Origin: Pseudoneurospora amorphoporcata
Lineage: Eukaryota; Ascomycota; Sordariomycetes; Sordariales; Sordariaceae
DNA length: 64,000 nucleotides
Assembly: GCA_033297205.1 (NCBI GenBank)
Contig: MU859206.1
Coordinates: forward strand, 29,822-93,821
Direction of reading: 5' to 3'
The notes below the pieces were generated by a model. That model was not told where the DNA came from. It saw only the letters and a list, made by a program, of their open reading frames with translations, and ran no database searches. The position numbers and the translations under genes are program-made. Below, in pieces: positions 43,923 through 53,442 of the stretch (position 1 is the first letter of the stretch; each line of letters opens with the position of its first letter).

Positions 43923-46766
43923 ATGAACTGCTACATGCTCATAATATGGGCTCTCTCCACGCTGGTAGATGCCTCTACCGACAGTGGCGAGACCATCAAC
44001 ATTACCACCACCACCATCAACGACACCACCCAGGCCGCAACAGTACTACTACCTGACAGCCTCCTAGCGAGCTTCAGCCCCATGCTAGACATATACCTTC
44101 CACCGGCCGTCAGAGACTTCCTAGTGTCCTGTCACCGAGCACTCACCAGCTGGCTCGGCTTCGATCCCACCATCCTCCTCTCTCTGGGTCCTATCGTATG
44201 GGCCGCCAAAAGGCTCTGGTCCGAGGTGAAAGTGCTTGTGGTTGATGACATCATCTGCAACTGGTTCACCGCCAGAGTCGAAGTCGGCGACGACGACCCC
44301 ATCTTCATCCACATCATGCGCTGGGTCGCCGTACAGCCCAACTCAGCCAAGACGCGCTTCCTCCAAGCCGACACCATAGCCGGCAGCGCCGACGACCATG
44401 ATGAGGACGACGAAGCCGGCGCCGTAGCCGCTGCCGGAGCTGCCGCTGTCAAAAACGCTACCAGCACCACCAGCACCACCAGCACCACAACTACCACAGA
44501 CCCTTCCAACACCAACACCACCACCACCACCAAGAAGAAAAAACAAAACCCCACTCTCCTTCCCAACGGCGAAGTCTGCCTCAACTTCTCCACGCACAAG
44601 CACCAAAAACCCCCCCGCTTCCTCCCCGCCGTCAACGTGCCCTACACCTTCTCCTTCGGCGGCACCTACTTCTGGCTGAACCGGACGCGCTCGCACATCG
44701 CCTCGCAGTCCGAGTATCGGGGGCTTTCCATGCGCAAGGAAGAAAACCTCGTAATCACCTGCGTCGGGTTTTCCGCCCGGCCCATCAAGAACTTCATCCA
44801 GTTCACCAAGGAATGGAACCACAGCCGGCAAGCAGCCACCACGGTGGTGCGCCGCCCCGCTAGACCCGAGATGAGGTCCTGGGGCGGCAGACACGTCTGG
44901 GCCGAGGTTGCTGATCGGCCGATTAGGCCGATGGATACCGTGGTGTTGGACGAGAAGCAGAAGCTGATGATGTTGCAGGATATGAACGAGTATCTGCAAC
45001 GGGAGACGGCGCAGTGGTATGGCGAAAGAGGGATCCCGCTCAGGAGGGGGTATCTGTTCCATGGCCCGCCGGGGACGGGCAAGACGAGTCTGAGTTTTGC
45101 GCTGGCGGGCGTGTTTGGGCTGGATATCTTTGTGATTTCGCTGCTGGATCAGAATTTGACGGAGGATGATCTGGCCATGTTGTTTACGAATCTGCCGAGA
45201 CGGTGTGTGGTGCTTTTGGAGGATATTGATACGGCTGGGTTGGTGAATCGGGGGAAGGAGGAGGAGAGTGAGAGTAGCAGTGAGAGTAGTGATAGTGATA
45301 GTGAAGAGGGTGGGAGTGGGGCGAGTGGTAGTGAGGATAATGATTATTTGAGGAGCGAGAAGAAGAGGGCGCTGCAGGTTTTGTTGCTGGGGGATGATTT
45401 GGAGAAGAAGAAGAACAGGAAGGGGAAGAAGAAGGGGAAGGTGTCGGCGAAGCAGGAGACGTTGGAGAAGGAGGTTGCGGAGAGGGTGGCTGAGTTCAAG
45501 CAGATGCTTAAAGACGGGAGTGATGAGGAGAAGGACGGTGAGAAGGTTACCGACGAAAAGGTAATTGTCGACAAGGAGGCCACTGAAGATAGGGAGAAAA
45601 CGCCTGCTAAGAGCGAGGAAAAGCCCGTTTCCTCTGCAGATGACGCTGGCGAGAAGGATGAGAAAACAACGAAATCCGAGTCCGAACCCGCCACCGACAA
45701 GAGGAAGAAGAAGAAGAAAAAGCCCATGACAGCCAAGGAGAAGAGGGCCAAGAAGAAGCAAAAGATAAGAAAGAAGAACAAGGCGATGGCTACTTCAGTT
45801 CTTCATAACCTTCATAACATCGAGTATATCGGGAGACAGTATGATCGCAGACGCCCCTCCCCATACGACCGTGAACGGGGCATTTCGCTATCGGGCCTTC
45901 TCAACGCCATCGACGGCGTGGCCTCGCACGAAGGCCGCGTGCTCATCATGACGACCAACAAGCCCGAGAAGCTAGACGAAGCACTGCTCCGACCGGGCAG
46001 AGTTGATCTCCAGATTGCCTTCCTCAACGCCACGCAGGAGCAAGTCAGGGAGCTGTTTGAGAGGATGTACGAGGCCGATGTAGTGGACCCAGCAACGACG
46101 GCGGTGACTTTGACCAAGGTTGGGAATAAACTCACGGCTAGCACCACCACCACGGCGGCAGCTACTACATTGCCCTTGGTCTTTCATTCCCCTCCTGCGG
46201 GGATTACCTCTCCTGGCAACGACACCGCCGCTGAGAAGGGAGACGAAGAAAAACAACACCAACAACAGCTCACTATCGTAGATCCCAAGATCGTCGACCT
46301 CAAACTTCTCGACGACAACAACAACAACCCCCGCAAATCCTCCGTCAGCAGTTGCTCTAGTGACGCAACCGCCATCGGCTCGGAGGAGGACAACGCCGCT
46401 TCTCCTGCTTCTCCAAATACCAGCAGTGACCCCAACACCAACACCATCAAGACCACCGACACTACCGCCGCCGCCGCCGCCGAAAAACCCCAACCCCAAC
46501 AACCCCCCTCAGACAAAAAGAAAGAAGAACCCCCAGTCCCTCTCCACATCACCCCCCTAACCAGGTCCGAACTGCAAAAGATCGCCAAGGAGTTCTCCCT
46601 CAAGATCCCGCCGACGCAGATCCTCAGCCCCGCGGAAATCCAGGGCTTTTTGTTAAGACGCAAGAAGGATCCCCGAAGGGCGTTGGCGGAGGTGGATAAG
46701 TGGGTGGAGGAGCTGGTGAAGGCGAAGGAGAGTAAGAGTAAGATTTTGGATGCTAAGGCTATTTGA
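43923..46766 (+). CDS. Bcs1-like AAA ATPase with large charged insert
   Basis: This 947-residue, intronless protein belongs to the fungal Bcs1-like AAA group. True Bcs1 sits in the mitochondrial inner membrane and inserts the Rieske protein into complex III. Paralogues of this size have no settled function. The N-terminus has hydrophobic segments (MLIIWALSTLV, PTILLSLGPIVWAAKRLW) and a BCS1 N-terminal-type domain up to about residue 360. The AAA core has Walker A GPPGTGKT (381-388), Walker B VVLLEDID (about 428-435), the segment RGISLSGLLNAIDGVASHEGR, a sensor MTTNKPEKLDEALLRPGRVD and a C-terminal helical part (RSELQKIAKEFSLKIP). Between Walker B and the sensor there is an extra block of about 180 residues (about 440-620) rich in Ser, Glu, Asp and Lys. 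A second low-complexity block (about 740-870) lies after the core. The codons and frame look intact. Confidence 0.9.
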   Translation: MNCYMLIIWALSTLVDASTDSGETINITTTTINDTTQAATVLLPDSLLASFSPMLDIYLPPAVRDFLVSCHRALTSWLGFDPTILLSLGPIVWAAKRLWSEVKVLVVDDIICNWFTARVEVGDDDPIFIHIMRWVAVQPNSAKTRFLQADTIAGSADDHDEDDEAGAVAAAGAAAVKNATSTTSTTSTTTTTDPSNTNTTTTTKKKKQNPTLLPNGEVCLNFSTHKHQKPPRFLPAVNVPYTFSFGGTYFWLNRTRSHIASQSEYRGLSMRKEENLVITCVGFSARPIKNFIQFTKEWNHSRQAATTVVRRPARPEMRSWGGRHVWAEVADRPIRPMDTVVLDEKQKLMMLQDMNEYLQRETAQWYGERGIPLRRGYLFHGPPGTGKTSLSFALAGVFGLDIFVISLLDQNLTEDDLAMLFTNLPRRCVVLLEDIDTAGLVNRGKEEESESSSESSDSDSEEGGSGASGSEDNDYLRSEKKRALQVLLLGDDLEKKKNRKGKKKGKVSAKQETLEKEVAERVAEFKQMLKDGSDEEKDGEKVTDEKVIVDKEATEDREKTPAKSEEKPVSSADDAGEKDEKTTKSESEPATDKRKKKKKKPMTAKEKRAKKKQKIRKKNKAMATSVLHNLHNIEYIGRQYDRRRPSPYDRERGISLSGLLNAIDGVASHEGRVLIMTTNKPEKLDEALLRPGRVDLQIAFLNATQEQVRELFERMYEADVVDPATTAVTLTKVGNKLTASTTTTAAATTLPLVFHSPPAGITSPGNDTAAEKGDEEKQHQQQLTIVDPKIVDLKLLDDNNNNPRKSSVSSCSSDATAIGSEEDNAASPASPNTSSDPNTNTIKTTDTTAAAAAEKPQPQQPPSDKKKEEPPVPLHITPLTRSELQKIAKEFSLKIPPTQILSPAEIQGFLLRRKKDPRRALAEVDKWVEELVKAKESKSKILDAKAI

Positions 46767-47282
46767 GTTGGAGGGGGGTTGGATGGTGGAAGGGAGGAGT
46801 AAAAGGAAGGATGGGGAAGGATGGGTTTCGCTTCTTGGCCTGGCGTGTCATGGCCGGTTAAGGGAGGATGGTTGGGTTAAGTTGATTTGGATATTCAACA
46901 CTGCTGTCTTGTTCAGGTAGGTGAATAGTTGATGACGACGCGGGCCTAAAGCGTTTGGTTACGATTGGGAGGAACTGCTGGTTTCGGTAAGGGAATTTCC
47001 TAGTCAAGTCGTGTCATATGGAATGAATAGGATGGAACGTGGTAATGGGGGGTTAGATACAACCTACCTCTTGTGAGTTATGTATGTATGGCAACAATCG
47101 TTTCGGTGGTGTTTTTCAATTAGTTTAATTACCTATTATCATTGCCTTTTTGTTCCAAGAAAAGCGTTCGACGGAGGAGAAAAGAAACGTCCAACAATTC
47201 GTATTTCGTGATATGCTGATGATTGCTTCCCCCTAACGTAGCGAGTCGTGACTGCCCCATGTATCCGCTCAAATCTTCAGAA
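46767..47282. other. Convergent intergenic region
   Basis: These 516 bp form the shared 3' flank of the Bcs1-like and LSm5 genes. They are G-rich just after the Bcs1-like stop, then AT-rich near 47100-47150. No gene is seen. Confidence 0.45.
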
Positions 47283-47889
47283 CTAGGCAGATGCCGCAAT
47301 CGGACCTTCACCACCAGGAATCAACTAAACGACGGTTGTTAACTATTTGTAAACAGGAACTTGATGATGACAGTAACCCACCATGCAGATGTTGTTGCCG
47401 TTCAGCAGGATCTTGTTCAACTTGGTGTGGTTGCCGGAGTAGTCGCTGATCCATCAAGAGCAAAGTCAGTTCATGAGACCATCTTCAAAGGTGACGGGCT
47501 GGACGTGTCGTACAACTCGGTGACGTCCTCCAAGACCATGTCTACGGAAACGGGTTAGCATAAGGCTACATGAGAGGTCATGAAGAGGACGGGATGTGGG
47601 GAGGAGAGGTTGGCTACTTACTAACGTAGTCATCAAAGCCGACAAGAGTACCGGAGAACTCTGTTTCATCCCACAGTTAGTCAACACATCCATCGATAAG
47701 TGAGATCCCAAGGAGGAGGGAGCTAGGATGGCAGGACGTGCCCTTGTCTCCCTTCATGACAACCCAGATGCGGGAGCCGACACACTTGTCGATGAGCTCT
47801 GTGGGAACACCACGTTAGCTGTCTGATCTTATGACCTTTGAGCAGTGACACCCGTATCACTCACCAAGAGGAAGTAGTTGCGAAGCCAT
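47283..47889 (-). CDS. U6 snRNA-associated Sm-like protein LSm5, six exons
   Basis: This is a subunit of the LSm2-8 ring on U6 snRNA (nuclear) and of the LSm1-7 ring in cytoplasmic mRNA decay. Exons on the minus strand are 47865-47889, 47742-47798, 47622-47660, 47514-47541, 47382-47445 and 47283-47324. Together they encode 84 residues. The product starts MASQLLPLELIDKCVG, has the Sm1 part VVMKGDKEFSGTLVGFDDYVNMVLEDVTEF and the Sm2 part LLNGNNICMLIPGGEG. Introns are 66, 81, 80, 68 and 57 nt. Intron 2 (47661-47741) fits only if it begins with GC (G|GCACGT), because no GT donor gives the conserved KGDKEFSG. Five introns in 255 coding bases is very dense. Exon 4 is only 28 nt. The gene is divergent from the exonuclease gene. 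Confidence 0.92.
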
Positions 47890-48669
47890 GTTGTATGTGT
47901 GGAATGAGTCTGGATGTTGGAAGGACCTTCAGTGGCCGTTCACTGAGCTTCGATTGTAAGGCCAGGTACTGCACGGACAGTGAGGAGGAGCAGCAATTCC
48001 CACTGTGCAAGTGTGGATCCTGGCGCAAAGAAACTGTATGCTTATATCCGCGCATATGGATATAAACCGTGTATCTAGGCTTCAGCAGCACTCAGCATGG
48101 TGCCGCTAGCGGCTGGACGTGACAGCGCGCTGTGCCAACCGAATCAATCAGTTCATTTACACCCATCCCTCCCTTGCGAACAAAAGCAAGCAAACAGAGT
48201 TCGTGATCATTTTTGACAACGTGTTTCTGCCTGCCAGGTTCCAACGTTGCAACAAGGCATATTTTGGTTTTTCCTTTCTAAACTAAGCCTCGTCCAGGTC
48301 TCCCTCCCTTCTCTCAGCTTTCAACATCCACTCCTCCGTCCACTCCGTCTTTCCCCCGCACTTTTGCCCAAGAACCATAGGTATATCAATGCCCTGAAAC
48401 CATTCAGCACTTCGTCCCGTTCTGTCAGCATTCAGGTCATGGCGCAGTTTTCGGTGCCTTGACAACGGAACCTGCAAACATATACCACCTCACCTACCGA
48501 CCGCGCGTACCTACCACCCGGACGCACTCGCAGCTTATTTACCGTACCTACCTACCTGCGCCTGCCATTCACGGACCACCGCTATAATGAGGTCCCCGCA
48601 CCCTATACCACAAGCAATCGGTGCTGGTGCCAGCGCCGTAAACAGCACCACCAGCTTGAGTCTGAGGCA
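47890..48669. promoter_or_regulatory. Bidirectional promoter region, LSm5 / DEDDy exonuclease
   Basis: These 780 bp separate two divergent genes. A C/T-rich stretch with TACCTACCTACC-type repeats (about 48540-48560) precedes the exonuclease start. I see no other gene. Confidence 0.4.
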
Positions 48670-51042
48670 ATGCCGCCACCGCCCGCGCTTTTTTGCTTCT
48701 TCGCCCTCATCTTCGCTTCCTTCCACGCCCCGGTATCCAGTGTAGGTTTCACTGGCTCTTTTGTCCCTTGGGAATATTCCGGTTCACTTTGGCTGACCAA
48801 GGATTTCACATATCAAAGACATCTCGGCGCCATGGAGAGGAAAGACCAGACATGGAATTCAAGTCGGGGCATCACGTTTGCTGGCGATTCTACTCGCAGA
48901 GTAGTGGGATACCCGCAACTACCATCTTTGGCAAGGTTTCACAGCGACTCGGCGGCGTCAACAGCCTCAAATCCGGAACCTGTTCTTCCACCGCATGAGG
49001 CCACAGTACCTCAGGGAAATCCTGACGCGACTGGGACGACGTTGGATTCCCAAGGGCAGGTGTTTGTCGACGCACAGGAAGCACTTGAGGAACAGCTCGA
49101 GGTCATCATCGCGGACGAGAACGTTCAGTCGAAAGATGAGGGTGCTTCTCTCAAGCCCCCGTTCACACCACTCAGCTTCACCATGTCCGAGGATCTCTTC
49201 AAGAAGGCCAAGAAGGCGGCCGAGGGCACGCCAGAGTCTTACTGGACTTACAACCTCTACCGTGGTCCCGATAAGGACGGAAACATGAACGAGAAAGTCA
49301 AGGTCCATTACTGCCGAAGTGCCAATACCACCGAGAGGGTATTGAAGCAATACTTTATGGACGACAAGATTCTTGGTCTCGACCTGGAATGGGAAGCCAA
49401 CGCAAAGCCGGCCCATGGCCCGAGGCAGAATGTGTCGGTCATCCAGATTGCTTCCGAGAAGCGGGTTGGTATCTTCCATATTTCGCTATATCCAAAGAAG
49501 GATGAGCTGGGTTCACCATTGTTGAAGCAAATTATTGAGGACCCGGAGGTGATCAAGACTGGCTCCTGGATCTTGGGTGACTGCACCCGTCTCGAAAAGT
49601 ACCTCGGGATCAAGGGAAGGGGCATCCAGGAGCTCTCTCACTTGTATAAGCTGGTCAAGTACTCTGGTTCCGGCGAACATAAGCTTGTGAACAGAACTGG
49701 AGTTCCGTTGGCAACCATGGTACAGGAGATCCTCCAGTTGCCCATGTTCAAAGGATCGGTGCGAACGAGCGCATGGTCCAGACCCCTGAACATGGACCAA
49801 ATCCTCTACTCAGCATCTGACGCCTACGCCGGCGTACAGCTCTTCGCGATGATGGACCACCAACGGAAGCAACTGAACCCCACCCCTCCTCTCCCCTACG
49901 CCGCCGAGCTCAAAATGCCCATTCGCCTCGCTGCGGACGTCATCTTGGAAGAAGCCGGCTTGCTAGACGAACCGCTGCCGGACGAAACGGTCGACGCCGC
50001 TCTATCAGCCGACTACCTCTCCACCGTAGGCAACAACATCAACGTGGAGATCGAAGGCAACGGAAGCACCACCCTCAGCAGCGAAGAAACAAAGACCACC
50101 ACCCTCGGCAGCGAAGAAACAAAGACCACCACCCTCGGCAGCGAAGAAACAAAGACCATCAAGAAACGCACCACCAAAAAGACAACCACCGACTCCACAG
50201 CGCCAACAACATCAACAACAGCAACAGCAACATCAACAACAGCAACAGCAACATCAACAAAACGCAAACGCAACCCCCAAGATCCTTCCATACCCATCGA
50301 CCCTCTAGTCTCCGAAGCCACCGTCTGGGCCCAAAACTACCTTCTCTCCCGCCAGCCCCCCCGACCCAAACAACCCAAACAACCCAAACAACCCGTCACC
50401 CCCAACCCCGACTCCCCCGACTCCCCCGACTCCCCCAAAACAACAGCACCCAGGCCCCTCCTCTCCGTCGCCCCCCTCCGGGCCTACTACCTCTGGTCCC
50501 GCAATCCGTCCCTAAACTGCGAAGCCCTCGCCGCCCTCTTGGGCATCAAGACGAGCTCCGCAGCGGGATACATCCTGCAAGCCGTCAAGGCCGAGCGAGG
50601 AAGACTGGGTTTCGAGCCCAAAAGGATGCGAGAAGAAGTCTTGGGTTGTGGAGTGATTGCGGAGACGACGATTGCGTGGAGATGGAAGGGCGTGGTGCAG
50701 CTGTGTGAGCTTTACGAGGCTGCTGAGAGACGGTTGGATCAGGGGGAGAAGGCGGAGGTGGGGAAGAACGAGATGGAGGCGTTGGATGAGATTTTTGAGC
50801 AGGATGGGGATAAAGAGGGGGAGGGGGAGGAGGTGGAGGTTGAGGAGGCTGAGGCTGAGGCTGAGCAAGCAGAGGCAGAGGTGAGGGAGGAGGTGAAGGA
50901 GGAGAGCGCCGAGGATGTGATGAAAGCTGCGTTGGAGGCTGCTGAGGATTTGGACTTTGATGAGGAGTTGAACAGCAGCTCTCAAGAGACGGTCGATGCA
51001 GACGAGGCAGAGAGGTTAAGGAAGGCGTCGAGGAGTCACTGA
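48670..51042 (+). CDS. DEDDy 3'-5' exonuclease with putative C-terminal helix-turn-helix region
   Basis: This 790-residue intronless frame has a DEDDy-type exonuclease domain (WRN/Rrp6-like fold) at about residues 195-400. ExoI is LDLEW with D238 and E240. ExoII is LGDCTRLEKYLG with D304. ExoIII is YSASDAYAG with Y380 and D384. All catalytic residues are present, so the protein should be an active DNA or RNA exonuclease. The ATG at 48670 starts a Pro/Phe-rich segment (PPPPALFCFFALIFASFHAPVSS) like a signal or mitochondrial leader. A second ATG at 48832 would remove it. After the nuclease domain come a 30-bp tandem repeat, Thr/Lys-rich and Pro-rich linkers, then a helical part (LRAYYLWSRNPSLNCEALAALLGIKTSSAAGYILQAVKAE, about 600-640) resembling a helicase-associated helix-turn-helix. 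The C-terminus is acidic. I know no named gene for this combination. Confidence 0.82.
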   Translation: MPPPPALFCFFALIFASFHAPVSSVGFTGSFVPWEYSGSLWLTKDFTYQRHLGAMERKDQTWNSSRGITFAGDSTRRVVGYPQLPSLARFHSDSAASTASNPEPVLPPHEATVPQGNPDATGTTLDSQGQVFVDAQEALEEQLEVIIADENVQSKDEGASLKPPFTPLSFTMSEDLFKKAKKAAEGTPESYWTYNLYRGPDKDGNMNEKVKVHYCRSANTTERVLKQYFMDDKILGLDLEWEANAKPAHGPRQNVSVIQIASEKRVGIFHISLYPKKDELGSPLLKQIIEDPEVIKTGSWILGDCTRLEKYLGIKGRGIQELSHLYKLVKYSGSGEHKLVNRTGVPLATMVQEILQLPMFKGSVRTSAWSRPLNMDQILYSASDAYAGVQLFAMMDHQRKQLNPTPPLPYAAELKMPIRLAADVILEEAGLLDEPLPDETVDAALSADYLSTVGNNINVEIEGNGSTTLSSEETKTTTLGSEETKTTTLGSEETKTIKKRTTKKTTTDSTAPTTSTTATATSTTATATSTKRKRNPQDPSIPIDPLVSEATVWAQNYLLSRQPPRPKQPKQPKQPVTPNPDSPDSPDSPKTTAPRPLLSVAPLRAYYLWSRNPSLNCEALAALLGIKTSSAAGYILQAVKAERGRLGFEPKRMREEVLGCGVIAETTIAWRWKGVVQLCELYEAAERRLDQGEKAEVGKNEMEALDEIFEQDGDKEGEGEEVEVEEAEAEAEQAEAEVREEVKEESAEDVMKAALEAAEDLDFDEELNSSSQETVDADEAERLRKASRSH
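50077..50157 (+). repeat. 30-bp in-frame tandem repeat, 2.7 copies
   Basis: Units at 50077-50106, 50107-50136 and 50137-50157 encode (G/S)SEETKTTTL repeats. Copies are nearly identical at DNA level, so the array is probably recent or length-variable. It lies in the linker after the exonuclease domain. Confidence 0.9.
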
Positions 51043-51451
51043 GCCAGTCTAGCCAGTTCAGTGCTCGTCTCGAGCTGGTTGAGACTTGAGTGGGAACAAG
51101 AGAAGGAAAGAAAGACAACGGGACGACGAACCCTAGATCTAAATCTATACCCTGAGGAGGCCGAATGGGGCTACTTACTGTTTTATGTTGGTAGCTGAAT
51201 CTTGTATGAAACATTTCAACAAATTTTCGACCTAGCTCTGCGGGAGTCGTCTAGACATATGGTCGGTACATGTGTCGAGTACAGTTCAGTCCACGAAGAA
51301 ATCGTCACGGCTGTTTTTAGCTTCATCTCTTCCATGATATCTCAAAGACGTCTTGTTGTACAGTATTCACATTCCATTTTGTCTATCCTGGGTATATCAT
51401 AACAACCAAGTTCTTCCTCTACAACCCCCCCGCCCCGCCTTCTTTCTTCCC
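51043..51451. other. Convergent intergenic region
   Basis: These 409 bp form the shared 3' flank of the exonuclease and Ytm1 genes. They are AT-richer than the genes. No gene is seen. Confidence 0.45.
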
Positions 51452-52915
51452 TTACTCAGCATTCACACCCCTCCCCTTATTGACTTGCACCTTCTTATCC
51501 TCACCACCGCTAAAGATGCCCAGCTGATCCCACACCACGCTAAACACCTTGCAGCCCTCACCCGTCACGGTGCTCTTCTTCTTCCTGCCCTGCTGACTCT
51601 CACGCTCAATGACATACACGGGCTCGCTGACGCTGCCCATGCCTCCTTCGTCCTTGGTCGCCGGCCGGACCGACCGCAGATCCCAGATCCGGCACGTCCC
51701 GTCGTGCGATCCCGAAACAAGCGAGTACTCGTTCTCCGGGTTCGCCGCCAGGCTGACCACCTTGTTGGCGTGCCCGCGCAGCGTCATGACGCTCGTCGCC
51801 GCCGTGCTGGTGCGCGGGTCGACGAGGGTGATGTGTCGGGCCGAGGTACCGCAGGCGAGCAAGGGCGCCGAGGCGGAGGAGCGCGGTAGGGCGGCGAGCG
51901 AGAGCAGCGCGTGCGAGGTGGTGAAGGTGCTGACCACGCTGGAGGTGGTCAGGTCGATGGTCTTGACGGTGTGGTCCTGCGACACGGAGTAGGCGACGGT
52001 GCGGTCGCGCGGGTCGAAGACGGCGGCCGTGGCAGGCGCGTTGTGGATGTTCATGAGGGCGAGCGGGCCGCGCTGGGCGGCTGTGACCGAGGTCGGGAGC
52101 TTGCGGCGCTTGGAGGTGTGGGCGCCGGGGAGGAGCGAGGAGTCCGAGACTTCGGGCGCGGACGCCTTGGAGGTGGTCCAGAAACCGATGGAGCCGTCGG
52201 CCGAGGCAGTGAGGATGCGCTTGGAGGCGCCGTCAACCTCGAGCGAGTCGATCGAGGAGGTGTGGCCGTACAGCTCGAGCGTGGGCTTCAGCTCGCCGCG
52301 GTGCTCGTACGACTCGCCCGACTCGGTGTACTTCCATACGCGAACTGTGCGGTCCATGCCGGCCGAGGCGATCTGGGTGCTGGAGAGGAACTTGGCGGCT
52401 TTTATGCTGGCGGTGTGGCCGCCGTGGCTGCCCGAGGGCGAGGTGCCGATCACGTTTCCGGAGGCGTCCCATATCCTGAGGAGACCATCGTACGAGGCGG
52501 AGAGGATGCGGTCTTGGCCGCGCTGGAAGTTGTCGCCGGACCAGCGGCCCGCGGGGGAGGTGACGGAGAGGACATCGACGGCGCTGACCCAGTCGTCGTG
52601 CTCGAAGCTGGCCTCGTATGTTGGTGGGATCAAACTGCGGACGTACTGGAGGGTGAGGTTGGTTTCGAGCGAGAGGCCGTTGGCGTTGAGGTACTCTTCG
52701 AGACTGCCGCGGAGGAAGCTGCCGTTGACGAGGAAGTCGAAGGGGATCGAGTTGGTGTCGAGCATGGACTCGGAATTGAGAATACGGGAGAGGCCATAAC
52801 GGCGGATGTCGGCGGGGACGAGGAGCTGGCGCTTGCTCTCATCGAGCTGGATGTCCTCCTCCTGGGTGGTGAAGGTCACCCGGACCTGGGCGCCTGATTC
52901 GGTAGGGCGGTCCAT
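51452..52915 (-). CDS. YTM1: Ribosome biogenesis protein Ytm1 (WDR12), WD40
   Basis: Ytm1 is a subunit of the Nop7-Erb1-Ytm1 (PeBoW) complex needed for 27S pre-rRNA processing and 60S assembly in the nucleolus. The AAA protein Rea1 pulls on it through its N-terminal domain. The single-exon frame gives 487 residues, close to the yeast protein. The N-terminal NLE/ubiquitin-like domain spans about 8-85 (VRVTFTTQEEDIQLDE, LVPADIRRYGLSRILN, PFDFLVNGSFLRGSLEEYL). WD40 blades follow, with typical ends such as ILSASYDGLLRIWD, IASAGMDRTVRVWK, ILTASADGSIGFWT, YSVSQDHTVKTID and LVSGSHDGTCRIWD. A basic linker TSKRRKLP between blades may act as a nuclear signal. The last blade ends in a short Asn/Gly tail. 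The gene is divergent from the Pol31 gene. Confidence 0.95.
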   Translation of the reverse strand: MDRPTESGAQVRVTFTTQEEDIQLDESKRQLLVPADIRRYGLSRILNSESMLDTNSIPFDFLVNGSFLRGSLEEYLNANGLSLETNLTLQYVRSLIPPTYEASFEHDDWVSAVDVLSVTSPAGRWSGDNFQRGQDRILSASYDGLLRIWDASGNVIGTSPSGSHGGHTASIKAAKFLSSTQIASAGMDRTVRVWKYTESGESYEHRGELKPTLELYGHTSSIDSLEVDGASKRILTASADGSIGFWTTSKASAPEVSDSSLLPGAHTSKRRKLPTSVTAAQRGPLALMNIHNAPATAAVFDPRDRTVAYSVSQDHTVKTIDLTTSSVVSTFTTSHALLSLAALPRSSASAPLLACGTSARHITLVDPRTSTAATSVMTLRGHANKVVSLAANPENEYSLVSGSHDGTCRIWDLRSVRPATKDEGGMGSVSEPVYVIERESQQGRKKKSTVTGEGCKVFSVVWDQLGIFSGGEDKKVQVNKGRGVNAE

Positions 52916-53442
52916 GGCGGTGGTGCCTGTGCTGTGGGATTGATTATGTGGGTTGTGTAGTTACTGTTCGGTATAGGAGAGTGGAAGATTATCAATTGGC
53001 AAGTAAAAGTCGGGTTGGCTTGAAATTACTGTAAAAACAGGCGTCGTCGGGGGAGAAGAGTGGTGTTTACTTTGCAGCAGACATCACAAGGCCATGGAGC
53101 TGTCAAATCGAAAGACTCGATCCAATTTTTTTCTGTCCAGCCTTGCAGCGCAGGGGTCTGGAGTGTTCTAGCTACCCCACGTTCGCTATCTTATCGGAAC
53201 TTTATAGCGGGGCGAGCCGGTTCCTGTGGGGCTGATCACTGTGCTGAAGCGGCGCTGAAGTGCCTGGGCTGGGGCTGTCAACGTAGCTTAATTGAACCCA
53301 CTGGGAGCTACGCGTCTCGAAATTGTCAAGCGCGTCGTTCGAGTTCGTCCCTTGAAGTCACTTTCCGAGGCAGCACATCATCAGGACGCCAATTGCTTTT
53401 GTCACTTTTTGTCCTCGAACCGTAATCAGAATCAACAATACG
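52916..53442. promoter_or_regulatory. Bidirectional promoter region, Ytm1 / Pol31
   Basis: This 527-bp region is shared by two growth-related divergent genes. No gene lies in it, and specific factor sites cannot be assigned by eye. Confidence 0.4.

Noticed and set aside
44343..45761. Minus-strand open frame of 472 codons opposite the Bcs1-like gene
   Set aside because: Leu/Pro/Gly low-complexity composition is what the complement of Lys/Glu/Ser-rich codons gives. There is no start context or domain.
51911..52897. Plus-strand open frame of 328 codons opposite Ytm1
   Set aside because: Val/Gly/Asp-rich shadow of the WD40 gene with no domain.
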